From positions 1-20,333 of the forward strand of contig DASQFD010000041.1 in assembly GCA_035633255.1 (NCBI GenBank): 20,333 bases of DNA. The letters run 5' to 3'. Positions 12,825-19,929 of this stretch are shown in pieces. The translations under genes and the position numbers were made by a program. Numbering within the stretch: position 1 is the first letter of the stretch; the number at the start of each line of letters is the position of its first letter. The stretch comes from DASQFD01 sp035633255. GTDB lineage: Bacteria > Actinomycetota > Actinomycetes > Actinomycetales > Dermatophilaceae. The notes beneath the pieces were generated by a model, which made no database searches, had not been told where the DNA came from, and saw nothing but the letters and a program-made list of their open reading frames with translations.

Positions 12825-13765
12825 CGCTGCGCCACTTCCTGCGGGACGACGACCTCACCGCCGCGGAGCAGGCGGAGGTGCTGACCCGCGCCCTCGCGCT
12901 GAAGTCCGCGCCCTTCTCCGAACGCTGCCTGGAGGGTCCGCGCGTCGTCGCCGTGCTCTTCGACAAGCAGACCCTGCGCACCCAGGTGTCCTTCACCGCC
13001 GCCATCGCCCACCTCGGCGGCTTCCCCATGGTCATCGACGGCAGGCTCGCCCAGGTCGGGGTCCGCGAGTCCATCGCCGACACCGCGCGGGTCCTGACCC
13101 GGGAGGCGGTGGCGATCGTCTGGCGCACCTACGGGCAGGAGCGTCTGGACGAGATGGCCGCCCACTCCAGCGTGCCGGTGGTCAACGCGCTCACCGACTC
13201 CTTCCACCCGTGCCAGGTCCTGGCCGACCTGCTGACCGTGCGCGAGGCCTTCGGCGACCTCGCCGGGAGGACCCTGGCCTACCTCGGCGACGGCGCCAAC
13301 AACATGAGCCACAGCTACCTGCTCGGCGGTGCGCTGGCCGGGCTGCACGTCCGCGTCGGCGCCCCGGAGGGGCACCACCCGGACCCGGCCGTCCTCGCCC
13401 GCGCGACCGAGATCGCGGCCGCGCAGGGGGGCTCGGTCAGCGTGCACCCGGACCCGGTCGCGGCGGTCACGGGCGCCGACGCCGTGGCGACCGACACCTG
13501 GGTTTCGATGGGGATGGAGGAGGAGAAGGACAGCCGCCGGGGCAGCACCAGCCCCTTCGCGCCCTTCGCCGTCACGGCCGACCTGATGGGGCGCGCCCGG
13601 CCGGAGGCGGTCTTCCTGCACTGCCTGCCGGCCTACCGCGGCTTCGAGGTGGACCCCGCCGTCATCGACGGCCCGCAGTCCCGGGTGTGGGACGAGTCGG
13701 AGAACCGACTGCACGTGCAGAAGGCCGCCCTGGCGTGGCTGCTCGAGCAGTCGGCGCGCGGGTGA
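12821..13765 (+). CDS. argF: Ornithine carbamoyltransferase (variant carbamoyl-phosphate loop)
   Basis: The 314-residue enzyme makes citrulline from ornithine and carbamoyl phosphate. HPCQVLAD (carbamoyl phosphate and domain contacts), DTWVSMG (ornithine loop) and FLHCLPA (catalytic Cys) are intact and the length is normal. The carbamoyl-phosphate loop, commonly STRTR, reads TLRTQ at residues 51-55: the phosphate-binding Arg53 and Thr54 remain, but Ser becomes Thr, Thr becomes Leu, and the final Arg becomes Gln. SLRT-type loops occur in N-acyl-ornithine transcarbamylases, but the presence of argJ and argH supports free ornithine as substrate. ATG 12821 overlaps the argD stop (ATGA). Confidence 0.93.
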   Translation: MTLRHFLRDDDLTAAEQAEVLTRALALKSAPFSERCLEGPRVVAVLFDKQTLRTQVSFTAAIAHLGGFPMVIDGRLAQVGVRESIADTARVLTREAVAIVWRTYGQERLDEMAAHSSVPVVNALTDSFHPCQVLADLLTVREAFGDLAGRTLAYLGDGANNMSHSYLLGGALAGLHVRVGAPEGHHPDPAVLARATEIAAAQGGSVSVHPDPVAAVTGADAVATDTWVSMGMEEEKDSRRGSTSPFAPFAVTADLMGRARPEAVFLHCLPAYRGFEVDPAVIDGPQSRVWDESENRLHVQKAALAWLLEQSARG

Positions 13766-13772
13766 GCGCGCC

Positions 13773-14276
13773 GTGACGGTGTCGACGAGCCGCGGCGCCC
13801 GGCAGCAGCGGGTGGTCGAGCTGCTCGCCCAGCACGCCGTCCGCAGCCAGACCGAGCTGCTGGACCTGCTGGCCGCCGACGGCATCGAGGTCACCCAGGC
13901 GACCCTCTCCCGGGACCTCGTCGACGTCGGCGCGGAGAAGGTGCGGGTCGGGAAGAACCTCGTGTATGCCGTGCCCGGCCAGGGCGGGGACCGCACCGTC
14001 CGCCCCGCGGCCGGGGCCGAGCAGGTGAGCACCCGGCTGCACCAGCGCTGCCACGAGCTGCTCGTCACCGCCGAGGTCTCGGCCAACGTGGTCGTCCTGC
14101 GCACCCCGCCGGGCGGGGCCAACTACCTCGCCTCGGCGATCGACGGCGGCGCCGTCGGGGAGGTGCTGGGCACCATCGCCGGGGATGACACGATCCTGCT
14201 CGTGACCAGCGGCGCGGCGGCCAGCCGGGCCGTCGCCGACCGCCTGCTGGCCTGGACCCGGAGGGACCCCTCGTGA
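13773..14276 (+). CDS. argR: Arginine repressor
   Basis: The 167-residue protein has an N-terminal winged-helix DNA-binding domain (about 8-72) with the recognition helix TQATLSRDL, and a C-terminal oligomerisation/arginine-binding domain ending with GTIAGDDTILLV. Hexameric ArgR with bound arginine represses arginine biosynthesis; the likely target is the TGCA-rich box before argC, giving autoregulation of the whole operon. GTG 13773 lies 7 bp after the argF stop; an earlier GTG at 13762 is followed at once by an in-frame stop. It overlaps argH by 4 bp (GTGA). Confidence 0.96.
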   Translation: MTVSTSRGARQQRVVELLAQHAVRSQTELLDLLAADGIEVTQATLSRDLVDVGAEKVRVGKNLVYAVPGQGGDRTVRPAAGAEQVSTRLHQRCHELLVTAEVSANVVVLRTPPGGANYLASAIDGGAVGEVLGTIAGDDTILLVTSGAAASRAVADRLLAWTRRDPS

Positions 14277-15703
14277 GCGAGCCGACCGCCGTCAGCCTGT
14301 GGGGCGGCCGCTTCTCCGGCGGTCCGGCCGACGCGCTGGCCGAGCTGTCCCGCAGCACCCACTTCGACTGGCGGCTCGCGCCCTACGACATCGCGGGCTC
14401 GCGGGCCCACGCACGGGTCCTGCACGCGGCCGGGCTGCTCGACGACGCCGCGCTCGACACCATGCTGGACGCGCTGGGCCGCCTGCTGGCCGACGTGGAG
14501 TCCGGTGCCTTCGCGCCGCAGCCGTCCGACGAGGACGTCCACACCGCCCTCGAGCGCGGGCTGATCGAGCGAGCCGGCGCGGACGTCGGCGGCCGGCTGC
14601 GCGCCGGGCGGTCCCGCAACGACCAGGTCGCCACGCTGCTGCGGATGTACCTGCGTGACCACGCTCGCTCGGTCGCCGGGCTCGTCCTCGACGTCGTCGA
14701 CGCGCTCGTGTCCCAGGCCCGCCGGCACGAGGGCGTGCCGATGCCCGGCCGCACCCACCTCCAGCACGCCCAGCCGGTGCTCCTCGCCCACCACCTGCTG
14801 GCCCACGGGTGGGCCCTGCTGCGCGACGTCGACCGGCTCCGCGACTGGGACGCCCGGGCGGCGCTCTCCCCCTACGGCTCGGGCGCCTTGGCCGGCACCT
14901 CGCTCGGCCTGGACCCCGAGGCGGTGGCCGCCGACCTCGGGTTCGCCGGGGCGGTGGAGAACTCCATCGACGGCACCGCCTCCCGCGACGTCGCCGCCGA
15001 GCTCGCCTTCGTCCTGGCCATGGTGGGGGTGGACGTCTCCCGGCTCGCCGAGGAGGTGGTGCTCTGGGCGACCAGGGAGTTCGGCTTCGTCACCCTCGAC
15101 GACGCCTACTCCACCGGGTCGAGCATCATGCCGCAGAAGAAGAACCCGGACGTCGCCGAGCTCGCCCGCGGCAAGGCCGGGCGGCTGGTGGGGGACCTGA
15201 CCGGGCTGCTCACCACCCTCAAGGGTCTCCCGCTCGCCTACAACCGGGACCTCCAGGAGGACAAGGAGCCCCTCTTCGACGCGGTCGACACCCTCGAGGT
15301 GCTGCTCCCCGCCTTCGCCGGCATGCTCGACACCCTCGTCGTCCACCCCGAGCGGCTCGCCGCGCTCGCTCCCGAGGGCTTCGCCCTGGCCACCGACGTG
15401 GCCGAGTGGCTGGTCCGCCGGGGGGTGCCCTTCCGCGAGGCGCACGAGGTGGCCGGTGCCTGCGTCCGGGCCTGCGAGGTCCGCGGCATCGAGCTGTGGG
15501 ACCTGTCCGACGCCGATCTCGCCGCCGTCAGCCCGCACCTGACCCCGGGCGTGCGCGGCGTGCTCACCGTCGAGGGCTCGCTCGCGTCGCGCGACGCCAA
15601 GGGCGGCACCGCGCCGGCGCGGGTGCGCGAGCAGCTCGCCACGCTCGAGGAGCGGCTCGTCGGCGCCCGGGCGTGGAGCGGGAGCCGCGTCGAGGTCCGG
15701 TGA
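14273..15703 (+). CDS. argH: Argininosuccinate lyase
   Basis: The 476-residue fumarase/aspartase-superfamily enzyme splits argininosuccinate into arginine and fumarate. It begins LWGGRFSGGPA as usual, contains DEDVHTALERGL, GRSRNDQVAT and the signature GSSIMPQKKNPD with the catalytic serine region at 283-284. The GTG start at 14273 is coupled to argR by a GTGA overlap. In several actinobacteria argG lies between argR and argH; here it is absent and the junction is seamless, so argininosuccinate synthase must be encoded elsewhere. The next gene starts 7 bp after its stop. Confidence 0.97.
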   Translation: MSEPTAVSLWGGRFSGGPADALAELSRSTHFDWRLAPYDIAGSRAHARVLHAAGLLDDAALDTMLDALGRLLADVESGAFAPQPSDEDVHTALERGLIERAGADVGGRLRAGRSRNDQVATLLRMYLRDHARSVAGLVLDVVDALVSQARRHEGVPMPGRTHLQHAQPVLLAHHLLAHGWALLRDVDRLRDWDARAALSPYGSGALAGTSLGLDPEAVAADLGFAGAVENSIDGTASRDVAAELAFVLAMVGVDVSRLAEEVVLWATREFGFVTLDDAYSTGSSIMPQKKNPDVAELARGKAGRLVGDLTGLLTTLKGLPLAYNRDLQEDKEPLFDAVDTLEVLLPAFAGMLDTLVVHPERLAALAPEGFALATDVAEWLVRRGVPFREAHEVAGACVRACEVRGIELWDLSDADLAAVSPHLTPGVRGVLTVEGSLASRDAKGGTAPARVREQLATLEERLVGARAWSGSRVEVR

Positions 15704-15710
15704 GCGCGCG

Positions 15711-16343
15711 GTGACCCGGGGCGGACGGCTGCCCCGGTCCTTCTTCGCCCGCCCGGTGCTCGAGGTGGCGCCGGACCTGCTCGGCTGCCGCTTCACCGCC
15801 GGCGGGGTCACGCTGCGGCTCACCGAGGTCGAGGCGTATGCCGGTGAGGCCGGCGACCCCGGGTCGCACGCCTTCCGCGGACGCACCCCGCGCACCGCGG
15901 TGATGTTCGGCCCGCCCGGACACCTCTACGTCTACTTCACCTACGGGATGCACTGGTGCGCCAACGTCGTCTGCGGGCGCGACGGCGCCGCGTCGGCGGT
16001 GCTGCTGCGGGCCGGGGGGGTGGTGGGCGGGCACGAGGTGGCGGCCCGCCGGCGCGCCGGCGTGCGGGAGCGGGACTGGGCTCGCGGGCCGGCCCGGCTG
16101 GCGACGACGGTGGGGCTGGGGGGAGGCGACAACGGGGTCGACGTGTGCGGGCCGGCGACCGGCCCCCGCTTCGAGGGGCCCGCGGCGCCGGTGGACCCGG
16201 CGCGGGTCCGGACGGGTCCGCGCGTGGGGGTGTCCGGGCCGGGAGGCGACCCCACGGCATACCCGTGGCGTTTCTGGCTGGACGGGGAGCCGACGGTCAG
16301 CGCCTACCGCCCCGGGGTGGCTCGCCGCCGACGCTCGAGCTGA
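15711..16343 (+). CDS. 3-methyladenine DNA glycosylase (AAG/Mpg family)
   Basis: The 210-residue protein belongs to the AAG family, which flips out and removes alkylated purines such as 3-methyladenine in base excision repair. The catalytic glutamate and flipping tyrosine lie in EVEAY (Glu41, Tyr43). Other family blocks are SHAFRGRTPRTAVMFGPPGH, YVYFTYGMHWCANVV and GPARLATTVGL. GTG 15711, 7 bp after argH, gives the normal N-terminus. Its position suggests co-transcription with the arg operon. Its last 47 bp overlap the convergent deaminase gene, and its C-terminus is a basic tail (RRRRSS) not shared by the family core. Confidence 0.94.
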   Translation: MTRGGRLPRSFFARPVLEVAPDLLGCRFTAGGVTLRLTEVEAYAGEAGDPGSHAFRGRTPRTAVMFGPPGHLYVYFTYGMHWCANVVCGRDGAASAVLLRAGGVVGGHEVAARRRAGVRERDWARGPARLATTVGLGGGDNGVDVCGPATGPRFEGPAAPVDPARVRTGPRVGVSGPGGDPTAYPWRFWLDGEPTVSAYRPGVARRRRSS

Positions 16344-17388
16344 GCGCGGGCGTCGCACCGGCCCGCCACGCCGCGTGGTGCGCCTCGATCTCGGCGCGCA
16401 GCCTGCGCCGGACCTCCTCGGGGGCGAAGGACGCGTCCACCGCGGCGAGCGCGAGGTCGGCCAGGCCACGCTCGTCGAGGCCGAGGAGGTCGGCCGCGAT
16501 GCCGTACTCACGGTTCAGCGTGGTGCCGAACATCGGCGGGTCGTCGCTGGAGATGGTGACCAGCACGCCCGCCTCGACCATCGCCGGCAGCGGGTGGTCC
16601 TCGAGGCGCTCGACGACCCGGGTGGCGACGTTGGAGGTGGGGCAGACCTCGAGCGGGACCCGGTGCTCGGCGAGGTGGGCGAGCAGCGCCGGGTCCTGCA
16701 CCGACGAGGTGCCGTGGCCGATGCGCTCGGCACCGAGGAGGGTGAGCGCGTCCCACACGCTCTGCGGCCCGGTCGACTCACCGGAGTGCGGCACGCTGTG
16801 CAGGCCGGCCGCCCGGGCGGCGGCGAAGTGCGGCGCGAACTGCGCCCGTGGGACGCCCACCTCGGGGCCGCCGAGCCCGAAGCCGACGAGCGCCGGGGGG
16901 CCGTGGTCGAGGGCGTGCGAGACGGTGCGGTCGGCGGAGCGCAGCCCGGCCTCGCCGGGGATGTCGTAGATCCAGCGCAGGACCACGCCGAGGTCGCGCT
17001 CGGCGGCGACACGGGCGTCCTCGATGGCCTCGGTGTAGGCCTCGATGGGGATGCCGCGGACCACCGAGGTGTCCGGCGTCATGGTCAGCTCGGCGTACCG
17101 GACGCGCTGCCCGGCCAGCCCGCGGGCCACCTCGTGGGTGAGCAGCCGCACGTCCTCGGCGGTGCGCACCAGGTCCACGACGGTGAGGTAGACCTCGACG
17201 AAGTGGGCGAAGTCGGTGAAGGTGAAGAAGCGCGCCAGCTCCTCCTCGTCCACCGGCACCTTCGGGCCCGGGTGGCGGGCCGCCAGCTCCGCCACCACGT
17301 GCGGCGACGCCGACCCGACGTGGTGGACGTGCAGCTCCGCCTTGGGCAGGCCGGCGAGGTATGCCGTCCGGTCGCGTCCCTGGTGCAT
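16297..17388 (-). CDS. Adenosine deaminase-family hydrolase (adenosine or aminodeoxyfutalosine deaminase)
   Basis: The 363-residue protein is a zinc-dependent amidohydrolase. Metal ligands are in ELHVHH (HxH near the N-terminus), HSGES (His, plus the catalytic Glu) and SSDDPPMF (Asp); ERIGHG provides another active-site His. The motif HVHHVGSAS differs from the classical HxHLDG of adenosine deaminases and marks an actinobacterial subgroup that includes, to my knowledge, the aminodeoxyfutalosine deaminase of menaquinone synthesis. The substrate is therefore open. ATG at 17388 precedes KAELHVHH by the usual ~15 residues and lies 6 nt after a CACACT -10-like box. Its 3' end overlaps the DNA glycosylase gene by 47 bp, tail to tail. 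Confidence 0.9.
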   Translation of the reverse strand: MHQGRDRTAYLAGLPKAELHVHHVGSASPHVVAELAARHPGPKVPVDEEELARFFTFTDFAHFVEVYLTVVDLVRTAEDVRLLTHEVARGLAGQRVRYAELTMTPDTSVVRGIPIEAYTEAIEDARVAAERDLGVVLRWIYDIPGEAGLRSADRTVSHALDHGPPALVGFGLGGPEVGVPRAQFAPHFAAARAAGLHSVPHSGESTGPQSVWDALTLLGAERIGHGTSSVQDPALLAHLAEHRVPLEVCPTSNVATRVVERLEDHPLPAMVEAGVLVTISSDDPPMFGTTLNREYGIAADLLGLDERGLADLALAAVDASFAPEEVRRRLRAEIEAHHAAWRAGATPALSSSVGGEPPRGGRR

Positions 17389-17394
17389 CGGGCC

Positions 17395-17400
17395 AGTGTG
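17395..17400 (-). promoter_or_regulatory. Candidate leaderless -10 for the deaminase gene
   Basis: On the minus strand, CACACT lies exactly 6 nt before the ATG at 17388. It matches TANNNT except for the first base. No Shine-Dalgarno sequence fits between it and the ATG, which is in keeping with leaderless initiation. Confidence 0.35.
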
Positions 17401-17485
17401 CCCGGTGGGGTTGCCTCCGGGCGGCGAGGCGGGTAGGCAGGGGGTGGCGCCTCGGGCGAGTCCTGCGTGGGTCACGCGCGTGGTC

Positions 17486-17507
17486 GCGTGGGGCGCGTGG
17501 GGCGCGT
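17486..17507. repeat. 9-bp tandem repeat in the divergent intergenic region
   Basis: GCGTGGGGC occurs at 17486-17494 and 17495-17503, followed by GCGT at 17504-17507 and preceded by a degenerate GCGTGGTC. It lies in the 159-bp space between the divergent deaminase and OsmC genes. Tandem direct repeats in such a position may be regulator binding sites, but no known motif is recognised. Confidence 0.6.
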
Positions 17508-17547
17508 ACCGCCGAGGTGGAGACGACCCCGACACGAGGAGCACCAC

Positions 17548-17979
17548 ATGGCCACGATCCGCACCGCCGCCGCCCACTGGGCGGGCTCGCTGCTGGAGGG
17601 CTCGGGGGAGGTCGCCCTGCAGTCCTCCGGTTCCGGGACCTTCCCGGTCACCTGGCCGTCGCGGGCGGAGGAGAGCCCGGGTGGGCGGACCAGCCCCGAG
17701 GAGCTCATCGCGGCCGCGCACTCGACGTGCTTCTCGATGGCGCTCTCGCACGCGCTCGCGCAGGCCGGGACCCCGCCGACGTCGATCGACACGACGGCGT
17801 CGGTGACGTTCGTGCCCGGGACCGGGATCACGGGCATCGCCCTCTCGGTGACCGGCGCCGTGCCGGGCCTGGACGCGGCCCAGTTCGAGGAGGCCGCGCA
17901 GACCGCCAAGGAGGACTGCCCGGTCAGCCAGGCGCTCAGGGCCGTGCCCCTGGAGCTCGAGGTGCACTTCTCGGGCTGA
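17548..17979 (+). CDS. OsmC/Ohr-family peroxiredoxin-like protein
   Basis: The 143-residue protein has the two redox cysteines of the OsmC fold: Cys61 in HSTCFSMAL and Cys124 in EDCPVSQAL. The N-terminal segment TSPEELIAAAHSTCF is also typical. These small dimeric proteins reduce organic hydroperoxides in the cytoplasm. The spacing and sequence fit the OsmC branch rather than Ohr, though I have not compared them formally. ATG 17548 follows GAGGAG at 17536-17541 with 6 nt spacing, a strong ribosome binding site; an in-frame upstream ATG at 17467 lacks one. It is divergent from the deaminase gene and 138 bp before tyrS. Confidence 0.92.
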   Translation: MATIRTAAAHWAGSLLEGSGEVALQSSGSGTFPVTWPSRAEESPGGRTSPEELIAAAHSTCFSMALSHALAQAGTPPTSIDTTASVTFVPGTGITGIALSVTGAVPGLDAAQFEEAAQTAKEDCPVSQALRAVPLELEVHFSG

Positions 17980-18049
17980 GGCGACGGAGCCGGCGGTGCG
18001 CGGTCCTGCGCCCGGTGGACGCGGCGTCCGGCCGGACCGGGGCCCGTGA

Positions 18050-18088
18050 CAGGCTGGCCCGGGCCGCGAGCCGCCGCCGACCGGCGGC
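18050..18088 (+). promoter_or_regulatory. Candidate tyrS promoter and leader hairpin
   Basis: CAGGCT at 18050-18055 resembles the TAGGCT -10 seen before pheS. Downstream, GCCGCC (18073-18078) and GGCGGC (18083-18088) pair around a GACC loop within the presumed leader. I see no T-box specifier or antiterminator sequence, so tRNA-Tyr sensing is not supported. Confidence 0.3.
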
Positions 18089-18117
18089 GCCGATGCGCGC
18101 CGTGAGGAGAGGGACGC

Positions 18118-19389
18118 GTGGGCGGCGAGCTGGCCGAGGTGTTCGTCGAGCTGCGCTGGCGCGGCCTGGTGGCCCAGACCACCGACGAGGCGGCACTGCG
18201 CGCGGCGCTGTCCGCCGGGCCGGTGACGGCCTACTGCGGCTTCGACCCGACGGCGCCGTCCCTGCACATGGGCAACCTCGTGCAGCTGGTGGTGCTGCGG
18301 CACCTGCAGCGGGCCGGGCACCGCGTCATCGCCCTCGTGGGCGGGTCCACCGGGCTGATCGGCGACCCCAGGCCGTCGGCGGAGCGGGTGCTGAAGAGCA
18401 AGCAGCAGACCGCGGCCTGGGTCGACCGGATCCGCGAGCAGGTAAGGCCGTTCCTCGACTTCGAGGGGCCGAACGCCGCGGTCCTCGTCGACAACCTCGA
18501 GTGGACCGAGGGCCTGAGCGCGCTCGACTTCCTGCGGGACGTCGGCAAGCACTTCCGGGTCAACTCGATGATCCGCAAGGAGGCCGTCGCGGCCCGGCTG
18601 GAGAGCGAGGAGGGCATCTCCTACACCGAGTTCAGCTACCAGCTGCTGCAGGGGCTGGACTTCCTGGAGCTGCACCGCCGGTACGGCTGCACGCTGCAGA
18701 CCGGCGGCCAGGACCAGTGGGGCAACCTGACGGCCGGCTCGGACCTCATCCACCGGGTGGCGGGGGTGTCGGTGCACCTGCTCACGACCCCGCTCGTCAC
18801 GGACGCGTCGGGGCAGAAGTTCGGCAAGAGCGAGGGCAACGCCGTCTGGCTCGGGGCGGACATGACGAGCCCGTACGCCTTCTACCAGTTCTGGCTCAAC
18901 GTCGAGGACGCCTCGGTGGTGGCGCTGCTGAAGGTCTTCACCGACCGGACGCCGGAGGAGGTGGCGGAGCTCGAGCGGGCCGTCGCCGAGGAGCCCTTCC
19001 GCCGGGCCGCGCAGCGCACCCTCGCCCATGACGTGACGAGCCTGGTGCACGGGGTGGCCGCCGCCGAGGCGGTCCGCGCCGCGTCGGAGGCACTCTTCGG
19101 CCGAGGGGACCTGCGGGCCCTCGACGCGGGGACGCTGGCCGACGCCACGGCGGAGCTCCCCGGGGCGGTGGTGGCGCCCGGCGCCACCCTCACCGACGCG
19201 TTGGTGGCGGTCGGGCTGGTGGCCTCGCGCAACGAGGCGCGGCGCGCCGTCGCCGACGGCGGCGCCTCGCTGAACGGGGAGCGGGAGGGCGACCCCGACC
19301 GCGTCCTCGTGGACGCGGACTTCCTCCACGGCCGAGTCGCCGTGCTGCGCCGTGGCCGCCGGGCCCTGGCCGCCGCGCGGCACCCCTGA
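18118..19389 (+). CDS. tyrS: Tyrosyl-tRNA synthetase
   Basis: The 423-residue class I enzyme charges tRNA-Tyr. The HIGH-type motif is HMGN (His50-Asn53) in GFDPTAPSLHMGN; the KMSKS-type loop is KFGKS (Lys234-Ser238). GGSTGLIGDP, TEFSYQLLQGLDF and GGQDQWGNL are TyrRS segments for tyrosine and ATP binding. The C-terminus carries an S4-like RNA-binding domain (about 355-420, LTDALVAVGLVASRNEARRAV). GTG 18118 is preceded by AGGAGA at 18105-18110. No terminator follows: the first candidate rRNA promoter begins about 10 bp after the stop. Confidence 0.97.
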   Translation: MGGELAEVFVELRWRGLVAQTTDEAALRAALSAGPVTAYCGFDPTAPSLHMGNLVQLVVLRHLQRAGHRVIALVGGSTGLIGDPRPSAERVLKSKQQTAAWVDRIREQVRPFLDFEGPNAAVLVDNLEWTEGLSALDFLRDVGKHFRVNSMIRKEAVAARLESEEGISYTEFSYQLLQGLDFLELHRRYGCTLQTGGQDQWGNLTAGSDLIHRVAGVSVHLLTTPLVTDASGQKFGKSEGNAVWLGADMTSPYAFYQFWLNVEDASVVALLKVFTDRTPEEVAELERAVAEEPFRRAAQRTLAHDVTSLVHGVAAAEAVRAASEALFGRGDLRALDAGTLADATAELPGAVVAPGATLTDALVAVGLVASRNEARRAVADGGASLNGEREGDPDRVLVDADFLHGRVAVLRRGRRALAAARHP

Positions 19390-19398
19390 CCAGCGGAC

Positions 19399-19428
19399 TT
19401 GTGTGTGGCGGCCCCGGTGACCTAACGT
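19399..19428 (+). promoter_or_regulatory. rRNA operon promoter P1 (candidate)
   Basis: TTGTGT (19399-19404) and TAACGT (19423-19428) are separated by 18 bp, a fair -35/-10 pair immediately after tyrS. It is the farthest upstream of three promoter-like sites before the 16S gene. Confidence 0.55.
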
Positions 19429-19565
19429 TCTGCGCGTCAGCCCGCGAGGGAGGAACGGACGCCACCGAGGCGGAGCGAGAGCCCCGCACGAAGCAGGCCG
19501 GTCCCCGGAGCTGACCCCCACACCGGTGCGAGCCGGTCGGCGCGGACGTCTTCGACGCAGGCTGC

Positions 19566-19571
19566 TACAGT
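19566..19571 (+). promoter_or_regulatory. rRNA operon promoter P2 -10 (candidate)
   Basis: TACAGT here is identical to the -10 of the stronger site at 19657. The expected -35 position is poorly matched, so activity is uncertain. Confidence 0.4.
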
Positions 19572-19632
19572 GGGTGGCCCCGCGGAGGTCCAAGCGCGAC
19601 CAGCCCGACCGCTCCGAGAGCGGATCACGGGT

Positions 19633-19662
19633 TTGACGCCCAAGCATGGCCGCGGGTACAGT
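19633..19662 (+). promoter_or_regulatory. rRNA operon promoter P3, near-consensus
   Basis: TTGACG (19633-19638) and TACAGT (19657-19662) with an 18-bp spacer make this the best sigma-70-type promoter in the window. Transcription would begin near 19669 and give a leader of about 260 nt before mature 16S rRNA. Confidence 0.8.
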
Positions 19663-19717
19663 ACGAGGGTTGCCCCGAAGCACGGCTCACCGAGTCGAGT
19701 GACGGTGCGCGTCCGAA

Positions 19718-19740
19718 CCTTGAGAACTCAACAGCGTGTC
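19718..19740 (+). promoter_or_regulatory. rRNA leader boxA-type antitermination element
   Basis: CCTTGAGAACTCAACAGCGTG resembles the TTGAGAACTCAA element found in the rRNA leaders of mycobacteria and other actinobacteria, where Nus factors bind to prevent premature termination and to link processing. It lies about 50 nt after the predicted P3 start. The base composition becomes clearly AT-richer from here to the 16S gene. Confidence 0.65.
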
Positions 19741-19843
19741 AAAAATCGATGCCAAACAACCTCGTCCCGAGGAAGCGGCGCACCGGCCTCCGGCCGGCAC
19801 GGCGTGACTCGGACGAAAATTCCTTGGTTGGACAACGAATGAA

Positions 19844-19921
19844 CAGCGAATTCGCTGGACGTTCTTGCTCAGCCAGTGTGACAACCCTTCGTGGGTTAGC
19901 AGTTTCCCGGGTCCGCCCGGG
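19844..19921 (+). other. Hairpins in the pre-16S leader
   Basis: Three local stems precede 16S: CAGCG-AATT-CGCTG (19844-19857), AACCC-TTCGT-GGGTT (19883-19897) and CCCGGG-TCCG-CCCGGG (19906-19921). They probably belong to the processing structure of the precursor rRNA; the 3' partner strand beyond the 16S gene is outside the window. Confidence 0.55.
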
Positions 19922-19929
19922 AGCAGACA

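Larger units (their letters stand above)
951..17366. repeat. Dispersed octamer GTATGCCG (15 copies)
   Basis: Forward copies start at 951, 2973, 3468, 5606, 6247, 8437, 10843, 13964, 15836 and 17359. Reverse copies (CGGCATAC) start at 1386, 3711, 8033, 12193 and 16255. Thirteen are inside genes or the pseudogenes and two in the gene-poor region before pheS. Forward copies give Tyr-Ala (TAT GCC) in several genes but Met-Pro (ATG CCG) in pheT at 6247; reverse copies give Gly-Ile (GGC ATA) or Ala-Tyr (GCA TAC). Mean spacing is about 1.1 kb. No copy is seen in tyrS or the rRNA region. Confidence 0.85.

Noticed and set aside
12044..15895. Two very long minus-strand frames (692 and 590 codons) across argD to argH
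   Set aside because: They lie opposite clearly identified Arg enzymes and have composition typical of antisense shadows.
17980..18117. T-box riboswitch before tyrS
   Set aside because: There is no T-box consensus, specifier loop or terminator/antiterminator pair, and the leader is too short.
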